A DNA stretch of 64,000 nt from Brasenia schreberi (lineage: Eukaryota > Streptophyta > Magnoliopsida > Nymphaeales > Cabombaceae), in NCBI GenBank assembly GCA_036023115.1, contig JAYKKT010000037.1:744001-808000 (forward strand), given 5' to 3'. Below are positions 55,485 through 64,000 of the stretch, one piece after another (position 1 is the first letter of the stretch; every line of letters starts with the position of its first letter). The notes beneath the pieces are model-generated. The model was not told the DNA's origin. It did no database searches and saw nothing but the letters and a program-made list of their open reading frames with translations. Position numbers and translations under genes: made by a program.

Positions 55485-56830
55485 ACTTCTTTGAGAAATG
55501 ATTTTTTAGTCATTTTTCCTTATATATAAGCCTCACACTTATTAAAAATATTTTCATTAAAGCTAATCAATAAGTTAAAGTTGGTTAATTTTCTCAACTT
55601 CTTTAAACTTATATGATCCAAGTATTTATATCATATATTCACATCAATCACATAAACACTATCAACATAAGAAGAAAAAAAACTTTCATTTTCATTTACA
55701 TTGAGTTTTAACAATCTATGCTCAACATCAAATAAACTAGAAAATTATGCCTAATAGTGGGCACAATTAATACATTAGTAAGTATAATTAATGTGCCTTG
55801 TACAAAAATTCTAAAGGACCCAACTCCAAGAACATCATAAAAAATATTATTTCTCAATACTCCCAAGGTTTGTATTCTTTCAGATCCATTGCCCCTTTTT
55901 GCTCTTCGAAATATGTCTAGTCACTCCTGAGTCAATCCACCAATTAGTCACAAAGTAGTTCATGTAGAGACACTAAAAAATGATGCAGATTATGTTTTGC
56001 TTCTCTATTGGATCATGTCATTGATTATTCCAAGCATTGTTCTTCTTGTTGTGGTAATCTCTTTTGTACTGTCCCATCTTACTACAGTTGAAGCATTTTA
56101 TATGAGAAATAAATTTCTATAATTTCTTGAAGTTTTTACTGCTCTGCCTTTTATTCTTGAGCAACTAGAATTCTTTCCCTTTTATTTTATTTATATGTTC
56201 TTGTTCAATTGCTAGTTCTAATGAGAGTTCTCAAAGAGTAAAATCTTGTCTAAGTCTAAGTGTTGTGGTTACCATATTGCAGGAATGTGGTAGACTATTT
56301 AGAATCGTGGATATTTGCATTGGTTTGGGAATAACTGACTTCGCTACAACTAAATCTCTAGTCATACTAACATTTAGTTAACATGTTCAACTACATTATC
56401 ACATTCTTTCATTTTATAAGAATTATATTTTTGAATGAGTAGTTGTACATGCAACTTAGTTGTAGTATCATATTTTGTAGTAAAAAAATCAAATAATTCT
56501 TAAAGAGTCATATTCTTCAAAGACCCTAATCAAGTCATCTTCCATGTATGTTAACATTATGGTCCTAGCTATAGTATTATCTCTTAGAAATGTCTTATAC
56601 TTATCTTTTCTTCATTTGTTGCAACTAGAGTACGGGATAAAATAGTTTTCCTAAGTATATAATTCTCCATCTAAAGTTAAGGCCAGTGAGATTCTTCTCT
56701 TTCATATTTAGAAATTTAGGCCATTTAACTTTTTTGTTTTTGGTAATTCAAATACGCAAATTCTAGAAGTCATTTTTAATAATTTAGCAGAGACAAAAAG
56801 TAGAGAGTATGCATATTTTTAGATAGAAAA
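55485..56830 (-). pseudogene. Copia-4 gag, zinc knuckle and protease-side remnant
   Basis: At DNA level this stretch follows Copia-3 from the GAG-pre-integrase region (about 55560-55620) through protease and zinc knuckle (about 56050-56110) to gag (56270-56790). No frame longer than about 60 codons survives. Confidence 0.65.
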
Positions 56831-57349
56831 TATAAAACATGCATAAGATGAATTGACTTAAGATATTTCATGAAGAATCAATAACAAAAAATAACAAGAC
56901 ACCTAAATGCAATATGCACAAATTCTAAGTACTAAATTATAAATATTTTTTAGGCATTATACTGCAGTTTATTTAACATACAAGTACCTTTTTAACAATA
57001 TTATAAAACCAGGGACAAAACAGAAAAAGAGTGCTCTCGGTATTTTTCATAAAGTACAATTACAAACATGTACTTTTCTTATATGGCATAACGGATAATA
57101 TGTGAAATACTGAGGGCCATTTCCATAAAATCACCTGAATACAAGTTTTGTAAATTCAAACATTGACGAAGGACAAAAACGTTAAACTATATCTTGATTT
57201 TTTATAATTTTACAAATTGTTAGAGGGCATAAAAGACTTTTCACTTATTAGAGTAAATCAATCTTTTCATATCAAAATATCTGGATATTTCGATAATTTT
57301 GTCTAGTGGTATTTTATAATTTTGGTTTTCATAGAAACACGAGTGTTTA

Positions 57350-57700
57350 AATGGAGGAGAGAGAGAAACCCGCTAAGAGAGAGAATCATAGAGAAAGAGA
57401 GCGGGAGTCCACCGATGGTTCTGTCATCACTGGCCTGACCTCCGCTCCTCTTCTCCTTCTTTGATTCTTCTTGAGAGAGAGGGAGACTAAGAGAGAGGAG
57501 GCTGCTAGGGTGGTTCTATCACTGTTGGCTTGACCCTCTATTTTCTCTTCTTGCCTGGCCTTTGTTCCTCTTCTTCCTTTTTGGTTATTACAAAGAGGGA
57601 GAGAAACAAAGAGAAAGAGAGAGGAGGCCGCAAAGGCGTTTTAGTAGCCATTGGCCTGACCTCAACGACATTCATACCGTATGTGTAGTTTTAGGCCCGT
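57350..57700 (-). repeat. Copia-4 leader with a tandem repeat of about 110-130 bp
   Basis: Three diverged copies carry a purine-rich part (gagagaaagagagaggaggc-like) and a part reading ttggcctgacct with ctcttcttctcc-type sequence, at about 57395, 57495 and 57620 on the plus strand. No coding signal is seen. Confidence 0.65.
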
Positions 57701-57902
57701 GACTTGTCTAAGGCCACCTTCGATGAGCGGCTTTCAACTATCTGTCTCAACCCTAGAGACTGAAAAAATAACTTCCTCTTTTCTATTTTTTTTTATTATA
57801 AGAAACTTACATCAAATTTTTTTTTGCACTGTTTTAACACTTCCTTCTCCTTTTTTTCAAAGTTGGCATACATGCTAATGAGTCGTCCAAGGCCTCAAAA
57901 AA

Positions 57903-57914
57903 GCTCTGATACCA
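57903..57914 (-). other. Copia-4 primer-binding site
   Basis: The plus strand gctctgatacca is the exact complement of the initiator tRNA-Met primer site TGGTATCAGAGC. Confidence 0.92.
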
Positions 57915-57915
57915 G

Positions 57916-58335
57916 TGATACACCTGATGGATATCTGCACATCTGCTTCTCAAGGTTTCAGTGTTATAGTAGCAATCATATACCTGTAGACGAGATTGGG
58001 AAAAAAAGTAGAAAAAGAGGAGCGACAATGTTACCCACAGAGGGTTTTCTTAGCAAGAAGGCAATGTGTATCTTTTTTTATCTTTTCTATATATTTGTTA
58101 TATATATACCTGACTTTTTCTTCTTTCGAGTTTTTTTCTCTAGGTTTTCCTTTAAAAAAGTCATTCCATGTTAATCCGGGAGATGTCTGACTTTTTCAAA
58201 AGTAAAAACAGTTTTGAATAAAGTTTACCTTTTTTTGTAAAAAGCAACTCATGAAATCCGGGAATAGGGCCCTTCTTCCCACATTTCATGGTTGACATTA
58301 CTATTAGGGCCGATAGCGGCCACCAACTACTTACA
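57916..58335 (-). repeat. Copia-4 5' LTR
   Basis: 420 bp, tgatacacc to acttaca, followed by the duplication CACCC at 58336-58340. Confidence 0.9.
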
Positions 58336-59455
58336 CACCCGATACTGGATCCTCAAATGCCTAGAATCCTAGCCATTGGACATAACCACAGTTCATGTTT
58401 AACCGTTACTGTATGTTAAGTTTCAAAGTTGACAACTATGAGTTGTCCGAAGTTAAATTTATCAAAATAGCAGTTTTTTTAACATGAGAACCCATGTGAA
58501 ATGCACATTCAATCAGCAGATTCTTGTAAATCATGGATCCCAAGATAAATACTTGGGACTTCTATCAGTGTTAAGTGCTCTAAAAGAGGGAAATTGGAGT
58601 ACATAAGGGTGAGCCAAAACCTTGGTACCACACACATGGGCTTGTAACTTCGTTCCTTAGAATCATGGTTCTTTGTTTGATTTATAGTGGTACTCACATT
58701 TGAGTTTCAATGTGAGGTAGATTAGCAACATGAGAAAGAAATAAGTACTTGGATTTTCGTGCGAAGTTCATGAGTTCAGTTCTAATGACTCATTTCTCTC
58801 TTGGTGTCGAAGTTTTTGACTCAAGCTGGGCTTATGATCGTCGTTTTATGCAAATGACTGATTCTAACGATGAGTACTGAAAATCAAGGTCCAGTCCTTG
58901 TAGAACCTTTTATCAAACACACCCAAAAAGAGAAGTTCCAAACTTCATTCGAAAAGGAACTTTTTGTTGACAGCAGGTACAGAGGTGTTGATTAAAGCCA
59001 TTTCCTTGGCTTTTCCACTCTATAAAGTGACATATTTTAAGCTGCTAGATACGCTTCTTGACAATGATTTTGAAATTATGGTGGAATGGTAACAAAGATA
59101 AAAGAACTATTTAATGAGTTAGCTGAGATATCCTATGTAGAAAAATGGAGGTAGGATGGGTTTCAATGACCTCGGGGCTTTTAATTTAGCTATTTTAGTT
59201 AAGAAAAAGGGAGGCATGCCTTGTTTCACAAAATCTTTGGAAGCAAGTATTTCTCTTATCATTCCTTATGAATGCAGATGCAAGTCGTAAACCCTTCTTG
59301 GGGATGGCATAGCTTGCTAAAGGGCCATAAACAGTAGCGGATGAAGAATTTTTTGTGGGGTGGGGCAAACTGCCTATTCAACCATTTAGAGTGACGCTAA
59401 CTATGTGTGGTAGCCATGGATTTGATAATTTCTTATAAGTTTTTAATTGGTTTTT
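58336..59455. other. intergenic, no feature recognised
   Basis: No family-recognisable frame. A minus frame at 58509-58697 has no signature. Confidence 0.4.
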
Positions 59456-59830
59456 CGAATTTCAGGTAGAATGGACGCTCCATCTAGCCTTAATGTAGAT
59501 TCAAAAGTAATTGAAAAAGGCTTAACATGGAGAGTAGGTGAAGGACAGCTTGAGCATCTCAAATGATCCATTCTGGATTATCCTCATAGGATTCCTAGGT
59601 GTGAAGTTTGTAATCTGTTTGTGGCGATGGTGTATCAACTCAAGCTGGCCTCGGGTGGGTGGAATGTGGAACTAGCTCGTAATACCTTCTCAACTCAAAT
59701 GAAGATTATATATTCCAAATGCAATAAGGGAATAGATCGGATGTGGCTTCTTGGACTTTGTCAAATTTAGGTACTTATTCGGTTCATTCAGGTTATGCTA
59801 TTAATTTCAAATTTTTTTCATTCCCGATTC
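59456..59830 (+). pseudogene. L1-type LINE ORF2 fragment
   Basis: The plus strand reads KGLTWRVGEGQLEHLK, then DRMW and, after stops, YSVHSGYAI-like sequence. This matches the G..W.VGDG, D...W and G.YSVKSGY landmarks between RT and the zinc-binding region of plant L1 ORF2. It is opposite in orientation to the L1 at 42228-48300 and covers only this small region. Confidence 0.6.
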
Positions 59831-59992
59831 AGCAGTATGAAAACTATATGAGGAATAAACAAATAAGGAAGGACCTCTAGCAACTCAAAAAGTCCCTAAT
59901 AAGATAAGGGTGTTCATGTAGAGATCTATTCATTCAGGTTATTCCAACTACACACACATGGCTTGCCATATTATATACTTTACATATCCTTG

Positions 59993-60145
59993 AAAATCTC
60001 AACTATTTACCTCATGAGATGAATGGTTGAGTTCAAAAGTAGAAATGTATAAGACACACATGTACATATTTCTAGTTGAATCTCATGTGTATTATTTGCT
60101 TTTGAACTCAACCATTCACTTTGTAAGATAGATGGTTGAGATTTT
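59993..60145. mobile_element. hairpin MITE D
   Basis: Arms 59993-60062 and 60084-60145 are inverted copies of each other (aaaatctcaact...gaatggttgagttcaaaag against cttttgaactcaaccattc...ggttgagatttt) around a 21-nt loop. It has no coding capacity. Confidence 0.7.
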
Positions 60146-60469
60146 AAAAGATGGGTATTCATATAAAGTTGTAAGTATATTAGACTCACCCTATATATAC
60201 CATCCATATTACACATATATATGTGTGTGTCTGTGTAGGTATATATGTATATATGTTTGTATTTATTTATACGTTATTGGTGGCCACTTTTGGCCCTAAT
60301 AATTATATCCATGAAAAGCAGAAGGCCCTTCTTTTCGGATTTCATGAGATGTTATTTTCAAAAGAAAAGATAAATATTTACAAAATAAAATTGTTTTGCT
60401 CTATTAAAAAGTTACAAAAAATCTCTCACAGTGGATCTTGTCTTTAACGGAAAGCCCAGAGACTTATGC

Positions 60470-61070
60470 TTACATATATGGAGGATGATCTGATTAAGGT
60501 CTTTCAGCAATATGAAATCGTTAAAAAGTTGTTTAACTGAATAATAACTAAATATGATACTACAACTAAACTTCATGTTCAATTGCTCCTTCAAAAATAT
60601 AATTCTCATAAAATGAAAAAAAGAGATAATGTAGTTGAACATGTAAACCAAATGTTTATTATGACTAGGGACTTAGTTGTAGCGAAATTAGTTATTCTTG
60701 CACCCATGCAAATATCCACTATCCTAAATATTTTTCTCCTTTGTGAAATATAGTGACCAGATCCTTAGACTTAGATCTAACTTTACTCTTTTTGAGTTCC
60801 CTTTGAAACTTGTTATTAAATAAGAACATATGAACAAGGATAATAAAGAAAAAATGTTAGTTACTAAAGATGATTTAGGGTCTAACTCTAATAACAATCA
60901 AAATAAAAGAAAGTTAAATAAAATGTTTAGCGAATATAACAAGAAGGAGATCAATTTTTTTAAAAATTGCATGAACCCGTTTCTCAGATTAAGTGTTTCA
61001 ATTTGACAAGGTGGGGGACTTAGAAAAAAATTGCCACAAAAAAGGAACAATGGTGACAATACTTAGTATT
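60470..61070 (+). pseudogene. Copia-5 gag remnant
   Basis: Reads EDDLIKVFQQYEIVKKLFN, then KYDTTTKLHVQLLLQKYNSH and DNVVEHVNQMFIM before stops. It parallels Copia-3 gag. A KCFN-like start of the zinc knuckle is seen near 60990. Confidence 0.7.
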
Positions 61071-61699
61071 GCTGCTCGAAAGAAAAACATAACATAATCT
61101 ATGTTATTTTTTAGTGTTTGTATGTGAATGGCCCTCTAATTAGTTGGTGGATGGATTCTATAGCTACCCGACACATCTCAAAGAGCAAAGAGGGAACTAG
61201 GAACATAAAGGAATATAAGTTTGAGGACCATTGAGTATACATGAGAAATAATTATTTTGCTAATGTTCTATGGGTGGGGTTCTTTAAGATTATTTTAGGA
61301 GGAACACCAATTGTACCTACACAATATATTAATTGTGTCATCTATTAGATGTAAGCTTGAGAAACATGGTGATATATATTTTTTAGTATAGTTTGTTTAA
61401 ATTAAACATTAATGATAACAAAGCATCTTCTTCTGCTTATATCAATTGTGTCTTTGTGATTGATGTGAATGCATGATATAAATGACTAGGGTATATAAGT
61501 ATTAATAAGTTGAGGAAGTTAGTCAATTTTGACTTATTGCTAGAGTTTAAAAAAATAGTTTTAATAAGTCTATGTATAAAAGGAAAAATGAATAGAAATT
61601 TATTTTTTAAAGAAATAATTAGTGTAGCAATGCTATTAAAAATAATTAGGGTAGCAACCCTATAGGATAAGATCTTATCATGGTAAGGTTTATCTTATA

Positions 61700-62270
61700 A
61701 CTTTCATAGATGATTATTTGAGATATGAATATTTATATTTTCTAGAACATAAATATAAGGCATTAGCTATATTTAAAGAATATAACTAAAAGTTAAAAAT
61801 CAATTAGGATAGACAACCAAAGTCTTAAGATTTGATTGATATGGTAAATACATTTCTACATAATTCTTAGAATACTATAAAGACTTTGATATTTTAAAAA
61901 CAAAATACCATGCCTATGACACTTTAATAAAATAGTATAACTAAATGATATAAAATGACTCTATTAATTATAATTAGGTCTATATTAATAGATGTTTCTC
62001 TTCTTAAGGTATTATACGAAGAAACAATAACTATAACCATGTATATATTAAATAGAGTATTATGTAACATCGTATTCTGTATACCAAATAGTTTGGTAGA
62101 AAACCATAACCGAGTTATTTATGGAGGTAAATATCTATTGCTCATTTAAAGATCCTTGATCAATATAGAAATAAGTTAGACAATAGATCCTTTAGATGTG
62201 TTTTTATTGGATATTCTAAAGGTTACAAGAGATATAGACTTTATTGTAAGGACATGGTTTAATAGACATC
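61700..62270 (+). pseudogene. Copia-5 integrase remnant
   Basis: The integrase C-terminal half is recognisable by DVSLLKVLYEE then ILNRVLCNIVFC, and by FRCVFIGYSKGYKRY at the end. The catalytic region (61700-61900) is broken by stops. Confidence 0.7.
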
Positions 62271-62275
62271 TGGGT

Positions 62276-63086
62276 TTAAAAGTTTCCCATGTAGAAAAAC
62301 CAGGCTGAACATGATAGAAGTCACCGCCAATTTCTTTGCCAACTTCCTAAGGGATTTAAAGACTCATTTGGCAGATCAATAGAACATATGGGTGCTGAAG
62401 CAGATGCCTAGTAAGCAGAAACAAACGACGGTCCTGCCTATTGTAGTTGTTCCAACATTATCTTTACGTAATATGCATTTTTGGATCCTCAATTGAAAGA
62501 CCTCTGAATCTGAAGAAAATTATAGAACACCAGTTATTCATTTATGACACGAATTCAAGATGTTTGCTGCAATTTGAAGTCAGAAAGCAGGTTCTGTCAT
62601 GAAACTTGTTTTATTATCCATATTTAGCAACTATAAATCCAAAAAAATCTAAAATTACAAGAACCCGCCCCCCCCCCCCCCCCCACCCCACCCCAACACA
62701 CACACACATGTGTGTGTCCTCAATTAGAACGGTCCGATTAATCAACACCGTTAATAAGGGACAATACATTGATGGATACATCTCTTGATGGTCAGCTCTG
62801 CAAATTTCTGAAGCTTTCTTATCTAAACATGTCAGCTTTGTTTGTTCACAAAGAAATCGCCAAGTTTAAAAGAGAAATAGAAAAATGTTCAGCATTAGAT
62901 TAGCTGGAGGATAGAATTGACGAAGGAATGATCAGGTAACATTTGACGTTTGAATATTATTTGTTAAAAAACGAATTCATCCAAAATCAACCTAATGTAG
63001 ATTCAGAAATTGTTGTTTTATCCGGTGAGAAAGATTTTCATCATTTTATTCTTGACGAAAGAAAGGGATAAACACATCACACATGC
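62276..63086. other. unassigned region with a poly-C tract
   Basis: A C run at 62668-62684 is followed by ccacccc and cacaca repeats. No gene or family signature is seen on either strand. Confidence 0.45.
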
Positions 63087-63285
63087 ATACAACAACAAAG
63101 CCTTTTTCCATACTGGACGGGGTTGGCTACATGGATTCTTTGTTTCCACATATCCCTATCGTGTGTCATGTTAGCAGCTCACTCACAATAAGCTATATTC
63201 TTTATTGTTTCTTTCCAACACTTTTGTGGTCGTCCTCTATCTCATTTAATACTTTCCAAATTTAGTTTTTCATACCTTCTTACAA
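63087..63285 (-). mobile_element. RTE LINE 3' end (left part of a composite)
   Basis: Minus-oriented 3' end of the RTE element: the tail (plus strand caacaacaa) then sequence equivalent to 23110-23300 of the intron 3 LINE. It breaks off at tttttcataccttcttacaa. Confidence 0.85.
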
Positions 63286-63318
63286 AAAAAAAATCTTGTT
63301 TTTCATATCTTCTTACAA

Positions 63319-64000
63319 GTTAACTCCACCCATGTAAGGGATCACCCTTGCATTGTCGGTCCCAAGCCCGGATAAAGGAGGAGGGTTGTGTTAGGCTTTC
63401 GACAGCTAGCATAAAACTTCGTCGGATTTTATAACATGGATTACAAAAATTATGAGTATTGCTTTAGAGCATCCCCACCTAGCGACGTGTTGTAGAGCAT
63501 GAATGCAGAAATAAGTAAGCAAGGGCCACTACATTTTCACCCGAATGTAGTGAATCAATTGCAGAGAGGGTTCCCACATCATGGATGGGTGTGGGTAAAG
63601 AAGTTAGTCCCACTACATTGTCGCTCGAATGTAGTGAATAATTTGTAGAGAGGGTCTCCGTATTTTGATTATAGATGGATGCGGGGGGTAAGGAAGTTAG
63701 TCCTTGATAATAAGATTCGTATTGGTTCTTAGAATATCCGGTAAGCTAATGGAGGTGGTAGATACTATGATTCAGAGAAGGATTCATATTCTATGTTTAC
63801 AAGAGGTAAAATGGGTTGGAGAAAAAGCAAAGAAGATAGAGGATATAGGTTTTAAATTATGGTACTCAGGTAAAGAAAAGGCTCGTAACGGAGTTGGTAT
63901 TATCATAAATAAAGATTTAAAGGATACTTTAGTAGACATACAATGATATGGTGACTGAATCATGATGTTGAAATTAGTGTTAGGAGTAGAGGTTTTGAAT
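63319..64000 (+). mobile_element. RTE LINE 5' half (right part of a composite, runs off the window)
   Basis: Plus-oriented, starting at the element's 5' end (aactccacccatgtaaggg) and continuing through the duplicated hairpin region into the endonuclease: 63704-63946 reads SGKLMEVVDTMIQRRIHIL, then LCLQEVKWVGEK, KLWYSGKEKARNG and IIINKDL. It joins head to head with the minus-oriented 3' end to its left. A short duplicated segment (tttttcata.cttcttacaa at 63265-63285 and 63299-63319) lies at the junction. The full extent is not visible. Confidence 0.85.

Larger units (their letters stand above)
52352..58335 (-). mobile_element. Copia-4, degraded copia-type LTR retrotransposon with a nested RTE LINE
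   Basis: LTRs 52352-52770 and 57916-58335 are flanked by the perfect duplication CACCC. A perfect primer-binding site complement (gctctgatacca, 57903-57914) and a polypurine tract next to 52770 fix the orientation as minus. Gag, integrase, RT and RNase H remnants are in copia order but heavily broken. A short 5'-inverted RTE LINE (55180-55464) is inserted between the integrase and the GAG-pre-integrase region. Confidence 0.92.
60268..62275 (+). mobile_element. Copia-5, plus-strand, 3'-truncated copia remnant
   Basis: The only plus-strand copia here. About 60268-60400 is the start of an LTR: ggtggccacttttggccctaa, then ggcccttctt and atttcatgag match the complement of the Copia-4 LTR end. Its leader and early gag are missing, so gag begins near 60470 (TYMEDDLIKVFQQYE-like). 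Gag, protease and integrase follow, with a late integrase segment at 61955-62149 (ILNRVLCNIVFCIP) and LDNRSFRCVFIGYSKGYKRY near 62165-62230. The remainder of pol and the 3' LTR are absent. Stops are dense throughout. Confidence 0.75.

Overview
This window is plant nuclear DNA, most likely from an angiosperm. It is AT-rich and crowded with transposable elements. It carries copia-type LTR retrotransposons whose primer-binding site is complementary to plant initiator tRNA-Met, plant RTE-type and L1-type LINEs, foldback MITEs, and one spliced gene of a plant-specific bHLH family. I see no bacterial features: no operons, CRISPR array, tRNA or rRNA genes. I cannot name the species.

The host-gene backbone is a six-exon bHLH transcription-factor locus of the UNE12/LRL type. 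It is on the minus strand, with its start codon at 30956 and stop at 13664, and is inflated to about 17 kb by insertions in its introns. Intron 1 holds a solo LTR (28557-29805), intron 3 an RTE LINE (23097-26367), intron 4 a whole copia element (16337-22077), and intron 5 a possible SINE. Another copia element (31068-37049) sits 111 bp upstream of the start codon. All splice sites look usable, but exons 5 and 6 carry two apparent frameshifts and a nonsense codon, and conserved residues of the bHLH domain have changed. I read it as a recently decayed gene. Other host-like material is the N-terminus of a hAT-transposase-like BED zinc-finger protein at the left edge (1-162, minus) and a calcium-dependent protein kinase fragment (9449-9700, plus).

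Left to right: 1-3821 hAT-like fragment and unassigned AT-rich DNA; 3822-8922 Copia-1; 8923-13663 intergenic DNA with the kinase remnant; 13664-30956 bHLH locus with nested Copia-2, RTE LINE and solo LTR; 31068-37049 Copia-3 in the bHLH 5' region; 37055-39755 MITE and microsatellite cluster with a truncated RTE LINE; 39756-42227 unassigned; 42228 to about 48300 an L1 LINE, broken by a solo copia LTR and containing a 196-bp tandem triplication; 48300-52346 repeats, microsatellites and a foldback MITE; 52352-58335 Copia-4 with a short 5'-inverted RTE LINE inside it; 58336-60267 an L1 fragment and a hairpin MITE; 60268-62275 Copia-5 (plus strand, 3'-truncated); 63087-64000 a composite RTE LINE running off the right edge.

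Target-site duplications bound many insertions exactly: TATAC (Copia-2), ATCTA (Copia-3), CACCC (Copia-4), GAAAC and TTACA (two solo LTRs), and 15-20 bp duplications for three RTE insertions. No element looks capable of autonomous movement. The most interesting points are the lesions and TE load of the bHLH gene, a copia LTR placed where it could replace that gene's promoter, twin-primed RTE insertions, a duplicated hairpin in the RTE 5' region, leader minisatellites in the copia elements, and foldback MITEs next to TA/GA microsatellites. All calls come from reading the sequence; no database search was run.
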